A DNA stretch of 64,000 nt. Source: Acidimicrobiaceae bacterium (GTDB taxonomy: Bacteria > Actinomycetota > Acidimicrobiia > Acidimicrobiales > Ilumatobacteraceae). The notes below the pieces were generated by a model. The model did not search any database and was not told the DNA's origin. It saw nothing but the letters and a program-made list of their open reading frames with translations. The stretch spans positions 1-64,000 of the forward strand of contig JADKGZ010000013.1 of NCBI GenBank assembly GCA_016722025.1, read 5' to 3'. The position numbers and the translations under genes were made by a program. The stretch's first letter is position 1. Each line of letters begins with the position of its first letter. This document shows positions 8,300 to 16,674 of the stretch, piece by piece.

Positions 8300-8929
8300 A
8301 TGCCCTCCGTCACCGTTCGCGGCAGCGCGCTCGCCGCCGTTGCTCCCGATCGCGCCGAGCTCAGCCTGGCCATCACTCATCTCGCTGCCGACCCTGCAAC
8401 CGCACTCGAGGAGGTGAGCACTCGCTCGCAGCGACTGGAGCAGATGCTCGTCGCTCTCGGAATCGGCCGCAGCGAGTGGACCACCGACGGTGTGCAGGTC
8501 GCGGAGGAGCACCAGTGGAAGAACGACAGCAACGTGCTGGCGGGGCATCGCGCGACGACTGCCCTCACCGTCACCGTGAGCTCCACGGAACTGGTGAGCG
8601 CCGTGATTCGCGATGGGGTCACCGACGCGGGCGCCAGCGTGCGCAGCCTCACGTGGCGCGTCGATGCCGACAACCCGGCACGTGCTGCACTGCTGGGCGC
8701 CGCGGCACGCGATGCGCTGGTACGAGCAACGGCCTACGCGGAGGCCCTTGGGTTGCGACTGGGCGAGGTGGAGCTGATCAGCGAAGTGCCGCTCGTGCCC
8801 GAGCCATCGCCCCAGCCGCGGACGATGATGGCCGCCGCCAAGATGGCGGATTCCGTCGAATTGAGCGTGAGCAGCGGCACAGTGGAGCTGAACGCCGAGG
8901 TGTACGTGCGATTCGCAATTCTGCGTTAA
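8300..8929 (+). CDS. SIMPL domain (DUF541) protein
   Basis: A 209-residue SIMPL-domain protein, recognised by SVTVRGSALAAVAPDRAELSLAI at the N-terminus, the central RATTALTVTVSSTEL strand region and AARDALVRATAYAEALGLRLGEV followed by a C-terminal SVSSGTVELNAEVYVRFAI. Unlike many members it has no obvious signal peptide. The family is linked to oxidative stress and signalling in a few species, but the biochemical role is unknown. Start chosen at ATG 8300, with GACAAT 7 nt upstream; an ATG at 8291 in the same frame is possible. Confidence 0.75.
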   Translation: MPSVTVRGSALAAVAPDRAELSLAITHLAADPATALEEVSTRSQRLEQMLVALGIGRSEWTTDGVQVAEEHQWKNDSNVLAGHRATTALTVTVSSTELVSAVIRDGVTDAGASVRSLTWRVDADNPARAALLGAAARDALVRATAYAEALGLRLGEVELISEVPLVPEPSPQPRTMMAAAKMADSVELSVSSGTVELNAEVYVRFAILR

Positions 8930-8944
8930 CTCTCCGTACATGGC

Positions 8945-8950
8945 TAGTCT
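8945..8950 (+). promoter_or_regulatory. -10 TAGTCT for the epimerase operon
   Basis: TAGTCT, 6 nt before GTG 8957; likely drives the epimerase, acyltransferase and hydrolase genes. Confidence 0.5.
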
Positions 8951-8956
8951 GAGGCT

Positions 8957-9931
8957 GTGCGGGGTCAGCGTGTTCTGGTCAGCGGCATGGGAGGCGAACT
9001 CGGCTCTCTCGTGGCCGCCAAGCTCGAGGCGGAGCCGTGGGTCGGCGCACTGGTCGGCATCGATGTCGACCCACCGCGTCGTCGGCTGCGCAAGGCCGAG
9101 TTCCACCTGTTGCAGCCATCCCAGCGCGAGCGCATCGTCGAGGTCGTCACCAAGTTCAACCCTCACGTGGTCATCAACCTCAGCGTGTGGGAGCCCGACG
9201 CGCGCACCGGGTTGGCGCATGCACGGCAGTTCACCGCCGACGCCACCACTGCCATCATCGGCGCCGCCGCCGAGTGCCCGGCGCTGGAAGGCATGGTGGT
9301 GCGCAGCGGCATCGAGGTCTACGGCCGTGAGCGCAACTCACCCACTCGGCCCATCGAGTCCGCGCCCTTGCACCCCACCAGCGAGTACGGCCACATGCTG
9401 GCCAACATCGAGCGTCAGGCGCGCGAGGTGGGCAGGCGTGTCGGCATCGCGGTCGGCAAGCTGCGGTTGGCGCCGGTGCTGGGCAAGCACGTGCCCAGCC
9501 CGCTGGGCCGCCTGCTGCGCCAGCCGGTGGTGCCCTTCAGCCTGTTCGCCGACTCACCGTTCGCTGTTATCGAAGATGGCGACGCGGCGCGTGCATTCGT
9601 TGCCGCTGCCGCACGCCGGCTCGACGAACCGATCAACATCGTTGCCCCGGGTGCCATCACCACGCTGCAGGCCATCCTGCGCGGCAAGCGCGTCCCGTTG
9701 CCGCTGATCGGCCCCGAGTGGCGAGTGGCGTCACGGCTCAGCCACATGCTCGGCGCACCCGTCCCCGACCACGTGGTGGAACTGATGCATCGTGGCCGGT
9801 TGGCCGATGGCGCCAAGGCCCTCGACGTACTCGGCTTCGCACCGGTGCTCAGCACGCCCGAGGTCATCGACCACCTGTACGCGTGGGAGAGCGTCGTACG
9901 CATCGGCAGCATCAGCGAGGCGGTGGCCTGA
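8957..9931 (+). CDS. NAD-dependent epimerase/dehydratase (SDR)
   Basis: A 324-residue extended-SDR protein with the Rossmann loop VSGMGGELGSLVAAKL and the ribose-binding Asp in GIDVDPP. The catalytic region is SGIEVYG...SEYGHMLANIE, where the usual YxxxK appears as YxxxL/N, so catalytic competence is uncertain. The mycobacterial GalE2-like protein (Rv0501) is next to an acyltransferase-like gene as here, so the pairing seems conserved. The stop overlaps the next start (TGATG). Confidence 0.7.
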   Translation: MRGQRVLVSGMGGELGSLVAAKLEAEPWVGALVGIDVDPPRRRLRKAEFHLLQPSQRERIVEVVTKFNPHVVINLSVWEPDARTGLAHARQFTADATTAIIGAAAECPALEGMVVRSGIEVYGRERNSPTRPIESAPLHPTSEYGHMLANIERQAREVGRRVGIAVGKLRLAPVLGKHVPSPLGRLLRQPVVPFSLFADSPFAVIEDGDAARAFVAAAARRLDEPINIVAPGAITTLQAILRGKRVPLPLIGPEWRVASRLSHMLGAPVPDHVVELMHRGRLADGAKALDVLGFAPVLSTPEVIDHLYAWESVVRIGSISEAVA

Positions 9932-10635
9932 TGGCCCAGCTCATCGAGTTCCCCATCAAGGCCGCCACCAGGGCCGGCAACGCACTGGTGCAGCCGCTGC
10001 GTTCGGCCTGGCCGGTGCACTCGGTCGACGACTACGGCCGCGACCCGCACCTCATCAGTGCTCTCGCGCCACTGGCCAAGCTGCGCTGGGACGTCACGGT
10101 GGGCGGCGAGCAGCACCTGCCCGTACGCACCGGTGCGCTGCTGGTCTGCAACACGCGCCGCTTCTCGCTCAGCACCGTGTACGCCGCGCTCGCACTCAGC
10201 GAGGCGACGGGTCGCCCGGTTCGCTTCGTCGGTCGCCCCGACATCGCGCCCGTCGGGCCGTTCATGCGCCGCATCGGCGGCCTGCTGGCCCGGCCCGCCG
10301 ATGTGCTGGGTGCGCTGCAGCACCACGAACTGGTGCTCATCTCCGCGGAGGGCACCAACCATCCGCGCAACGCCGGCAAGGTGCCTCACGAGCTGGTCGG
10401 GCCGGCGGTGCTGGCCGGCGTGCCGGTGTTCCCGGTCGCCACGATGAGCAGCACCGTCGGTCGCGCCGCACGGGTGGAGGTCGGGCCACAGGTGCGGCCG
10501 CGGCGCAAGCGACGCGGGCCGCTGGCCGAGGTGGAGCTGGCCGATCAGGTGCAGCACCACCTGCAACGCATGCTCGATGGCTTCGGCGGCATGCAGACCG
10601 GCGTCGCCCCCATCGACTGGCTGGCGGAAGGCTGA
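9931..10635 (+). CDS. PlsC-like acyltransferase family protein
   Basis: A 234-residue protein with the layout of 1-acylglycerol-3-phosphate acyltransferases: GEQHLPVRTGALLVCNTRR at the motif I position, RFVGRPDIAPVGPFMRRIGG at motif II, and LVLISAEGTNHPRNAGK at motif III. The catalytic H-x4-D of motif I is not seen (CNTRRFS is in its place), so activity is doubtful. Coupled to the upstream epimerase by a 1-nt overlap. A role in envelope lipid modification is inferred from the family and the neighbour only. Confidence 0.6.
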   Translation: MAQLIEFPIKAATRAGNALVQPLRSAWPVHSVDDYGRDPHLISALAPLAKLRWDVTVGGEQHLPVRTGALLVCNTRRFSLSTVYAALALSEATGRPVRFVGRPDIAPVGPFMRRIGGLLARPADVLGALQHHELVLISAEGTNHPRNAGKVPHELVGPAVLAGVPVFPVATMSSTVGRAARVEVGPQVRPRRKRRGPLAEVELADQVQHHLQRMLDGFGGMQTGVAPIDWLAEG

Positions 10636-10639
10636 TCTC

Positions 10640-11497
10640 ATGTCGTACGCACGTGCATCCGATGGCATCCGCCTGCACTACGAAGTGATCGGCCGTTCCA
10701 GCGCCACCCCGGTGCTGATGATCCAGGGCCTCGGCGCCGACAAGCACGGCTGGGACATGCAACGCCTGCCCCTGGCCATGCAGTACCGCGTGATCGCACT
10801 CGACAACCGCGGCGCCGGTCGCAGCGACAAGCCGTTCGGCACCTACTCGCTCGAGCAGATGGCCGACGATGCCATCGCCGTGCTCGATGAGGTGGGCGTG
10901 GAGAAGGCGCACATCGTGGGGGCGTCGATGGGTGGCGCGATCACGCAGATCATCGGGCTCAAGTACCCCGAGCGGGTGATGTCGCTGACGCTCGCGTGCA
11001 CGGCGTGCCGCAACCACCCGTGGCGGCGCGAGCTGCTCAACAGTTGGGCAACGGCAGCCACCGAGCACGGCGTCGGGGCGATGACCCGAGAAGCCGCTCG
11101 CTGGGTGATCGGCCCACGTTCGTTCCGGCGCCTGTTGCCCGCGTTCGGTTGGCTGGGGCCGCTCGCGATGGGCCGAACCTCGCATGCGTTCGTGGCGCAG
11201 GTGAAGGCCATCCTCGACGTCGACGACGCCATCTCCGAGCAGCTCACCCAGGTCACTGCGCCCACACTCGTGATGGTGGGCAACCAAGACATCCTCACGC
11301 CGCGAGGCGACAGCGAAGAGATCGCCGATCGCATGCCCAACGCAGAGCTGGTGGTCATCTCCGGCGCCGCGCACGGGTTCATGGTCGAGCATGCTTCCAC
11401 CTTCAACCGGGTGCTGCTCGAGTTCCTGGGCAGGGTCACCCGTGCGCAGAAGGCAGCCGCGGTGGAGCTCGCCACCGCAGCCGCCGCAGCCAGCTGA
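10640..11497 (+). CDS. Alpha/beta hydrolase
   Basis: A 285-residue hydrolase of the epoxide-hydrolase/lipase-like group. HG-type oxyanion region MIQGLGADKHGWD, nucleophile elbow GASMGG, acid in GNQDILTPRGD and catalytic His in AAHGFMVEH. The Ala-rich C-terminus (AAAVELATAAAAAS) is probably a flexible tail. It starts 4 nt after the acyltransferase stop and is most likely co-transcribed with it. The substrate is unknown. Confidence 0.75.
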   Translation: MSYARASDGIRLHYEVIGRSSATPVLMIQGLGADKHGWDMQRLPLAMQYRVIALDNRGAGRSDKPFGTYSLEQMADDAIAVLDEVGVEKAHIVGASMGGAITQIIGLKYPERVMSLTLACTACRNHPWRRELLNSWATAATEHGVGAMTREAARWVIGPRSFRRLLPAFGWLGPLAMGRTSHAFVAQVKAILDVDDAISEQLTQVTAPTLVMVGNQDILTPRGDSEEIADRMPNAELVVISGAAHGFMVEHASTFNRVLLEFLGRVTRAQKAAAVELATAAAAAS

Positions 11498-11507
11498 CGG
11501 CGAGCGC

Positions 11508-12235
11508 GTGCTCCCTCACGACCCCGCGTTGCGCGAGCAGCTCACCCGCAACCTGGCCGCGCACGACCTGCGCACGATCTCCCACGGCGCCGAGAAGCGG
11601 GCTGCGGTGGCGATCGTGGTGGTGCCCAGCGAGCCCGGCAGCGACCCCGACGACCCGTACTGGGCTGCCAACCTGCCCGAACACATGGGCGACGTGCCCG
11701 GCGACGTCACCGGCTTCGACGGTTCGGTCTCGCGGGTGGCCGGTGGCGCCGCCTTCCTGATGTGCCGGCGCGCCGCGACGCTCAGGGGCCACGGCGGCCA
11801 GTGGGCGCTACCCGGGGCCGCGTCGACCCCGGCGAGTCGGCCGAGGAGACGGCGCTGCGCGAGCTGCACGAGGAGCTGGGGTGCGTGCTCGGCGCAGACG
11901 CCGTGCTGGGCAGGCTCGACGACTACGTGACGAGATCCGGCTACGTGATCACGCCCGTCGTGCTGTGGGCCGATGCTCAGTTGGAGCTGCAGCTCAACCC
12001 GGCCGAGGTGGCGCACGCGTACCGCATCGGCCTGCATGAGCTGCAACGGCCGGACTCCCCACGATTCGTCGACATCCCGGAGAGCGACCGACCGGTGGTG
12101 CAGCTGCCGATCGGCCGCAACCTCATCCACGCGCCCACGGGTGCGGTGCTACTGCAGTTCCGCTGGGTGGCGCTCGACGGGCGCCACGGCGAGCGGGTGC
12201 ACGACTTCGAACAACCGGTGTTCGCCTGGAAGTAG
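11508..12235 (+). CDS. Nudix hydrolase (CoA-diphosphatase type), frameshifted at 11814
   Basis: About 243 residues after repair. The first frame (GTG 11508, LPHDPALREQLTRNL to GHGGQWALPG) and the second (GRVDPGESAEETALRELHEELG onwards) join exactly into a Nudix box GGRVDPGESAEETALRELHEEL if GGGG at 11814-11817 is read as GGGGG. This is a clear homopolymer deletion. An N-terminal extension precedes the Nudix fold, as in NUDT7/NUDT8-like CoA pyrophosphatases, but the CoA signature is not seen with confidence. The convergent dut lies 2 nt away. Confidence 0.7.
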
Positions 12236-12237
12236 CG

Positions 12238-12675
12238 TCAGGCCTTGCCGGAGTGACCGAAGCCACCACCGCGATCATGGCCGTCGAGCGACGCCACCAC
12301 CTGCCAACCGACTTCCTCCACTCGCTGCAGCACGAGCTGTGCGATGCGGTCGCCACGATGCACGTGGAACGGCTCGTGCGGATCCGTGTTGAGCAGCACC
12401 ACCTTGATCTCACCCCGATAGGCCGCATCGATGAGACCGGGAGCGTTGGCCACGGTGAGGCCATGCTTGAGCGCATTGCCGCTGCGCGGCAGCACGAACC
12501 CGGCGAACCCGAGTGGGATGGCGATGCTGATGCCCGTGGGCATCAGCAGCCGGCCGCCTGCAGGGTGAACGACGCCACTGTCGCGAGCGCGCAGATCGAG
12601 CCCCGCATCGCCCACGTGGGCGTACGAGGGCAACGGGAGCTCCGGGTCGAGTTGCACGATCGGCAGGGGCAGCAT
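12238..12675 (-). CDS. dut: dUTP diphosphatase
   Basis: Trimeric dUTPase, 145 residues, which hydrolyses dUTP to dUMP and PPi and so keeps uracil out of DNA. All five motifs are seen: DAGLDLRA, PRSGNALKHG, GLIDAAYRGEIKV, RGDRIAQLV and the C-terminal RGGGFGHSG (usual form RGxGGFGSTG). ATG 12675 is preferred over the upstream ATG 12717 because TACACT lies 9 nt before it on this strand and the protein then begins at the family's usual position. Confidence 0.9.
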   Translation of the reverse strand: MLPLPIVQLDPELPLPSYAHVGDAGLDLRARDSGVVHPAGGRLLMPTGISIAIPLGFAGFVLPRSGNALKHGLTVANAPGLIDAAYRGEIKVVLLNTDPHEPFHVHRGDRIAQLVLQRVEEVGWQVVASLDGHDRGGGFGHSGKA

Positions 12676-12684
12676 CGAGCCCCG

Positions 12685-12690
12685 AGTGTA
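12685..12690 (-). promoter_or_regulatory. -10 TACACT for dut
   Basis: TACACT on minus, 9 nt before ATG 12675. Confidence 0.45.
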
Positions 12691-12741
12691 CGAGGCAGAC
12701 CCGTCGACGATCGGCACGCGCTGCCGCCGGGAGTCGGGCGG

Positions 12742-12747
12742 TACGAT
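12742..12747 (+). promoter_or_regulatory. -10 TACGAT for selA
   Basis: TACGAT, 8 nt before ATG 12756. Confidence 0.45.
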
Positions 12748-12755
12748 CCTGCGCG

Positions 12756-14042
12756 ATGAGCACGGCTGGCCGCCCTCCCTCTGTCGATCGGCTTGCCCGC
12801 ACGATGGCCGCGGCCAGCGATCTGCCGCATGCGGTGTGCGTGGAGCTGGCGCGGGCGGCAGTCGCCAACGGAGCTCAGGCGTACGCCGAGCCGGCGGCGG
12901 TCGAGCGGGCGCTGCAGTTCCGGCGCACGCTGCTGTCGCCGGTCATCAACGCCACCGGGGTGCTGTTGCACACCAACCTCGGGCGAGCGCCCCTTGCATT
13001 CGCTCACCCGCCGCAGGCCATCAACGTCGAGTTCGACCTCTCCAGCGGCGAACGGGGCTCACGCCAGCAAGCCGTCGGCGGATTGCTGGCGACGCTGTGC
13101 GCGGCCGAGGCGGCGATGGTCGTCAACAACGGTGCCGCCGCCGTGTTGCTGGTGCTGGCCGCGCTCGCCGACGGCCGGCAGGTCTTGGTCAGCCGCGGCG
13201 AGAGCGTGGAGATCGGCGGCGGCTTCCGCGTGCCCGACGTGATGGAGCAGAGTGGGGCTCAACTGGTCGACGTCGGCACGACCAACCGCACCCGGCTCGG
13301 CGACTACTCCAAAGCGCTCGCTCGCAAGGCCGCCGATGTCGCCCTGATCCTGAAGGTGCACCCCAGCAACTATCGCATCGAAGGCTTCGTCGAGGACACC
13401 CCGGTGGCACAGCTGGCCACCCTCGACGTGCCCGTGGTGGCCGACATCGGAAGCGGCCTGATCGACGCCAACTGCCCGTGGTTGAGCGGCCCGCCACCCG
13501 CGTGGTTGGCCGGCGAGCCCGCGGCCAGGCAGTCATTGGCTGCCGGGGCAGCCCTGGTCACCTTCAGTGGCGACAAGCTGCTCGGTGGGCCCCAGGCGGG
13601 CATCATCGCCGGCCGCGCCGACCTCGTGTCGGCATGCATGCGGCATCCACTCGCCCGCGCGCTCAGGCCTGGCGGCCATGTGTTGTTCGCGTTGCAACAA
13701 CTCGCGCTCTCCTACCTCGATCGCACGGCGGCCACCGTGGTGCCGTTCTGGCAGATGGCCAGTTCGTCCATCGACGACCTGGCCGTACGTGCACACCGGC
13801 TCGTGTCGGCAGCGGGCATCGGTGAGGTGGTCGCCAGCGAGGCCATCCCCGGCGCAGGGTCCGCGCCGGGCACTGTCATCCCCTCCGTCGCCGTCAGCGT
13901 TGCTGGTGATCGGCTCGCCGGGCTGCGCGCCGCGGTACCGCCCATCATCGCCCGCACTCGCGATGGTGCAACCCTGCTCGACCTCCGCTCAGTGCATCCC
14001 TCCGACGACGGCCACCTGGCTGCAGCCCTCGCTGCGCTCTGA
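12756..14042 (+). CDS. selA: L-seryl-tRNA(Sec) selenium transferase SelA
   Basis: A 428-residue PLP enzyme that converts Ser-tRNA(Sec) to Sec-tRNA(Sec) using selenophosphate. Diagnostic stretches are VINATGVLLHTNLGRAPL, NNGAAAVLLVLAALA, ESVEIGGGFRVPDVMEQSG, VGTTNRTRLGDY and the PLP-lysine motif TFSGDKLLGGPQAG. Length is close to the family norm (about 450). selB follows after 4 nt, the standard arrangement. selD and tRNA-Sec are not in this window. Confidence 0.95.
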   Translation: MSTAGRPPSVDRLARTMAAASDLPHAVCVELARAAVANGAQAYAEPAAVERALQFRRTLLSPVINATGVLLHTNLGRAPLAFAHPPQAINVEFDLSSGERGSRQQAVGGLLATLCAAEAAMVVNNGAAAVLLVLAALADGRQVLVSRGESVEIGGGFRVPDVMEQSGAQLVDVGTTNRTRLGDYSKALARKAADVALILKVHPSNYRIEGFVEDTPVAQLATLDVPVVADIGSGLIDANCPWLSGPPPAWLAGEPAARQSLAAGAALVTFSGDKLLGGPQAGIIAGRADLVSACMRHPLARALRPGGHVLFALQQLALSYLDRTAATVVPFWQMASSSIDDLAVRAHRLVSAAGIGEVVASEAIPGAGSAPGTVIPSVAVSVAGDRLAGLRAAVPPIIARTRDGATLLDLRSVHPSDDGHLAAALAAL

Positions 14043-14046
14043 CGCC

Positions 14047-15759
14047 ATGCGGGTCGTCGCCACCGCCGGGCACGTGGACCATGGCAAGTCGTCGTTGGTG
14101 CAGGCGCTCACCGGCACCAACCCAGATCGCTTCGAAGAGGAACGTCGCCGCGGTCTCACCATCGACCTCGGCTTCGCGCACACCCTCCTCGGCAATGGCG
14201 AAGGCGTCAGCTTCATCGACGTGCCAGGGCACGTTCGCTTCCTCCGCAACATGCTGGCGGGGGTCGGTGGCGTCGATGCGTGCATGTTCGTGGTGGCGGC
14301 CACCGAGGGCTGGAAACCGCAGAGCGAAGAGCACCTCCGCATCCTCGAGCTGGTGGGTTTGCAGCACGGCTTCGTCGCGCTCACCAAGGCTGACCTGGTC
14401 GACGACGAGTGGCGTGAGCTGCAGGAGATGGACGTGCGCGACCACCTCGCGGGCACGTTCCTGGCGGAGGCCCCCATCGTGGCCGTGAGCGCCACCACCG
14501 GCGAGGGCATCGACGCGGTGCGCGCAGCGCTTGCGACTCTGGTCGCCACCACACCGGCAGCCATCGACCGCGGCCGGCCCCGGCTGTGGATCGACCGGGT
14601 GTTCGCGGCCAAGGGCAGCGGCACCGTGATCACCGGCACGCTCACCGGTGGCACGGTGCGCACCGACGATCAGTTGCACGCCGGCGGGCACCCGGTGCGA
14701 GTGCGTTCGGTGCAGTCACACGGCGATCGCCACGACTCGATCGGGCCGGGCAATCGGGTAGCGCTCAACCTGGTCGGCGTCGACCACACCGACCTCCATC
14801 GCGGCGACGCGGTCGTCACACCGGCTCAGTGGCGGCCGACTCGACGCTTCGATGCCGGTCTTACCGTGCTCGCGTCGCTCGCTCACGTCGTGTCCCGCCG
14901 CGGCGCCTACGCCGCCTACATCGGCTCGGGTGAGTTCCCGGTGAAGCTGCGGGTCCTGGGCAGCGAGTCGATCCGGCCGGGTGGCGCTGGGCTCGTGCGC
15001 CTGCATCTGGCCACCGAACTGCCGCTGATGCCCGGCGACCGGTTCGTCCTGCGCGAGTCGGGCCGCGACGAGACGGTGGGCGGTGGCGAGGTGCTCGACG
15101 TGGCACCCGTGCGCCCGGCGTCGAAGGCCCAGCCCAACCGCGACGTGGATCGGGTGATCGACGAGCGCGGGTGGGTGACCCTCGACGACCTGGAGGCGCT
15201 CACCGGCGAGCGACGAACGGCCACGGTGACCCACTGGGTGGTGTCGCCGAGTGCGCTGGCAGCCACTCAGCACGCGCTGCGACAGCGAGTTGCGGCTGCC
15301 AGTGAACTGGGGCTCGACATCGCGTTGCTCGACGACCGCGAGCGGGCGGCGATCGCGACGCTCGATGGTGTCGCCGTGGAAGCAGGCCGTGCCCGGCCGG
15401 TTGCAGCCAAGGATCCGCTGGCAGACCATCCGTTCGTCGCCGCGCTGTTGGCGGGTGGAACCGCTCCACCCGACCCTGCCGGCGTCGACAAGGCGCAGCT
15501 GCGCGAGCTGGTGCGACGCACGCTCGTCGTTGAACGCGACGGCCTGTACTTCCACCCGCGGGCGATCGAGACAGCGGCACACGCCGCCGCCGGTCTGCTG
15601 CGCGCGAACCCCACAGGGTTCACGATGTCGCAGTTCCGTGAGGCGTTGGGCAACACCCGCAAGCACGCCGTGCCACTGGCCACCGAGATGGACGCCCGTG
15701 GCATCACCCGCCGCCGTGACGATGTCCGCATCGCCGGCCCCAAGCTGCCGGCGAGCTGA
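14047..15759 (+). CDS. selB: Selenocysteine-specific elongation factor SelB
   Basis: A 570-residue translational GTPase that delivers Sec-tRNA(Sec) to UGA codons next to a SECIS hairpin. G1 GHVDHGKSSL, switch region RRRGLTIDLGFAH, G3 DVPGHVRF and G4 TKAD are present, followed by the EF-Tu-like domains II/III and a C-terminal winged-helix region (about residues 380-570; LRANPTGFTMSQFREALGNTRKHAVPL is the SECIS-binding WH4 type). It forms an operon with selA (4-nt gap). Confidence 0.95.
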   Translation: MRVVATAGHVDHGKSSLVQALTGTNPDRFEEERRRGLTIDLGFAHTLLGNGEGVSFIDVPGHVRFLRNMLAGVGGVDACMFVVAATEGWKPQSEEHLRILELVGLQHGFVALTKADLVDDEWRELQEMDVRDHLAGTFLAEAPIVAVSATTGEGIDAVRAALATLVATTPAAIDRGRPRLWIDRVFAAKGSGTVITGTLTGGTVRTDDQLHAGGHPVRVRSVQSHGDRHDSIGPGNRVALNLVGVDHTDLHRGDAVVTPAQWRPTRRFDAGLTVLASLAHVVSRRGAYAAYIGSGEFPVKLRVLGSESIRPGGAGLVRLHLATELPLMPGDRFVLRESGRDETVGGGEVLDVAPVRPASKAQPNRDVDRVIDERGWVTLDDLEALTGERRTATVTHWVVSPSALAATQHALRQRVAAASELGLDIALLDDRERAAIATLDGVAVEAGRARPVAAKDPLADHPFVAALLAGGTAPPDPAGVDKAQLRELVRRTLVVERDGLYFHPRAIETAAHAAAGLLRANPTGFTMSQFREALGNTRKHAVPLATEMDARGITRRRDDVRIAGPKLPAS

Positions 15760-15768
15760 GCTCGCCGA

Positions 15769-16674
15769 TCAGTCGGCGGTGGGTTTGCGTCGAGCGCCCA
15801 GGCTCTGCACGCGGCGCAGGCCCCTGCGCTTGCCGGCCGGCGCCTTCAGCTCCAGATCGCGTGCTGCCTGGGCGACGCGCACGTCGTTGGTGATGACCTC
15901 GCCGAACTGCTTCGGGTCGGCCAGCAGCCAGCTGTGGGAACCCTCGACCACCGTGCCCTCCACGCCGGAGGCCACGCAGAGCGCTTCGAACGATTCGCGT
16001 GGGATGATGCCGTCGCGAGTGCCCCAGATGATGCTGATCGAGAGGCCGTCGTTGCGCAGTGTTTCCAGCTCGGTGCGCACATCCGCACGTCGGGCCAGGT
16101 TGGCCACCTTCACGATGGCCCGCGGGTTGCGCAGCAGGTTGGGCAGCAGATCTTCCGCCACCACCGGCAGCACTCGCGTGGCTTGGCGGATGGGCCACAC
16201 GTCGCCCGGGAAGTGCAGGCCCCAGTCCCACAGCGGGCGTTCGGTGATGCTGCGCAGCCCAGTGCCGCTGCGCCACGAAGAGCCGCCGATCGAGTTGACC
16301 AGCACCAGGCTGCGGACGCGCGGGCGAAAGTCGTGAGCGAAGCGCACCGCGACCCCGCCACCGAACGAGTGGCCGACGACCACCGCCGGCTCCTCGATGT
16401 CGAGGGCGTCGAGCAGGCCGGCCACCCACTGCGCGTACCCACGGAGTGAGAACGAGCTGCCGGGCAGATCGGCGGTGCCGCCGAAGCCGGGCATCGCGGG
16501 TGCGATCACCTGGCACCCTTGGGCGGCGATGGTCTCGATGACGTCGCGATACGTGTGCTGCGCCAAGGCCCAGCCGTGCAGCAACAGCACCGGCAGGCCC
16601 TCGCCGGCCACGCTGTAGCTGGCCGAACGCCCCTGCACGAACGTGCGGCGATCAACCACCATCGGCGCTGGCAT
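15769..16674 (-). CDS. Alpha/beta hydrolase with basic C-terminal tail
   Basis: A 301-residue hydrolase. HGWALAQHTY at the oxyanion region, nucleophile elbow GHSFGGGVAV, acid in WGTRDGIIP and catalytic His in GSHSWLLADP. The last ~25 residues are highly basic (GKRRGLRRVQSLGARRK), which could bind nucleic acid or membrane. ATG 16674 overlaps the NfeD stop (ATGA), indicating translational coupling. The substrate is unknown. Confidence 0.75.
   Translation of the reverse strand: MPAPMVVDRRTFVQGRSASYSVAGEGLPVLLLHGWALAQHTYRDVIETIAAQGCQVIAPAMPGFGGTADLPGSSFSLRGYAQWVAGLLDALDIEEPAVVVGHSFGGGVAVRFAHDFRPRVRSLVLVNSIGGSSWRSGTGLRSITERPLWDWGLHFPGDVWPIRQATRVLPVVAEDLLPNLLRNPRAIVKVANLARRADVRTELETLRNDGLSISIIWGTRDGIIPRESFEALCVASGVEGTVVEGSHSWLLADPKQFGEVITNDVRVAQAARDLELKAPAGKRRGLRRVQSLGARRKPTAD

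Noticed and set aside
6620..9220. An 866-codon open frame on the minus strand
   Set aside because: It runs antisense to tilS, the phosphatase-like, DUF2510 and SIMPL genes, has low-complexity His/Arg/Ala composition and no motif; long stop-free shadows are expected at this GC content.
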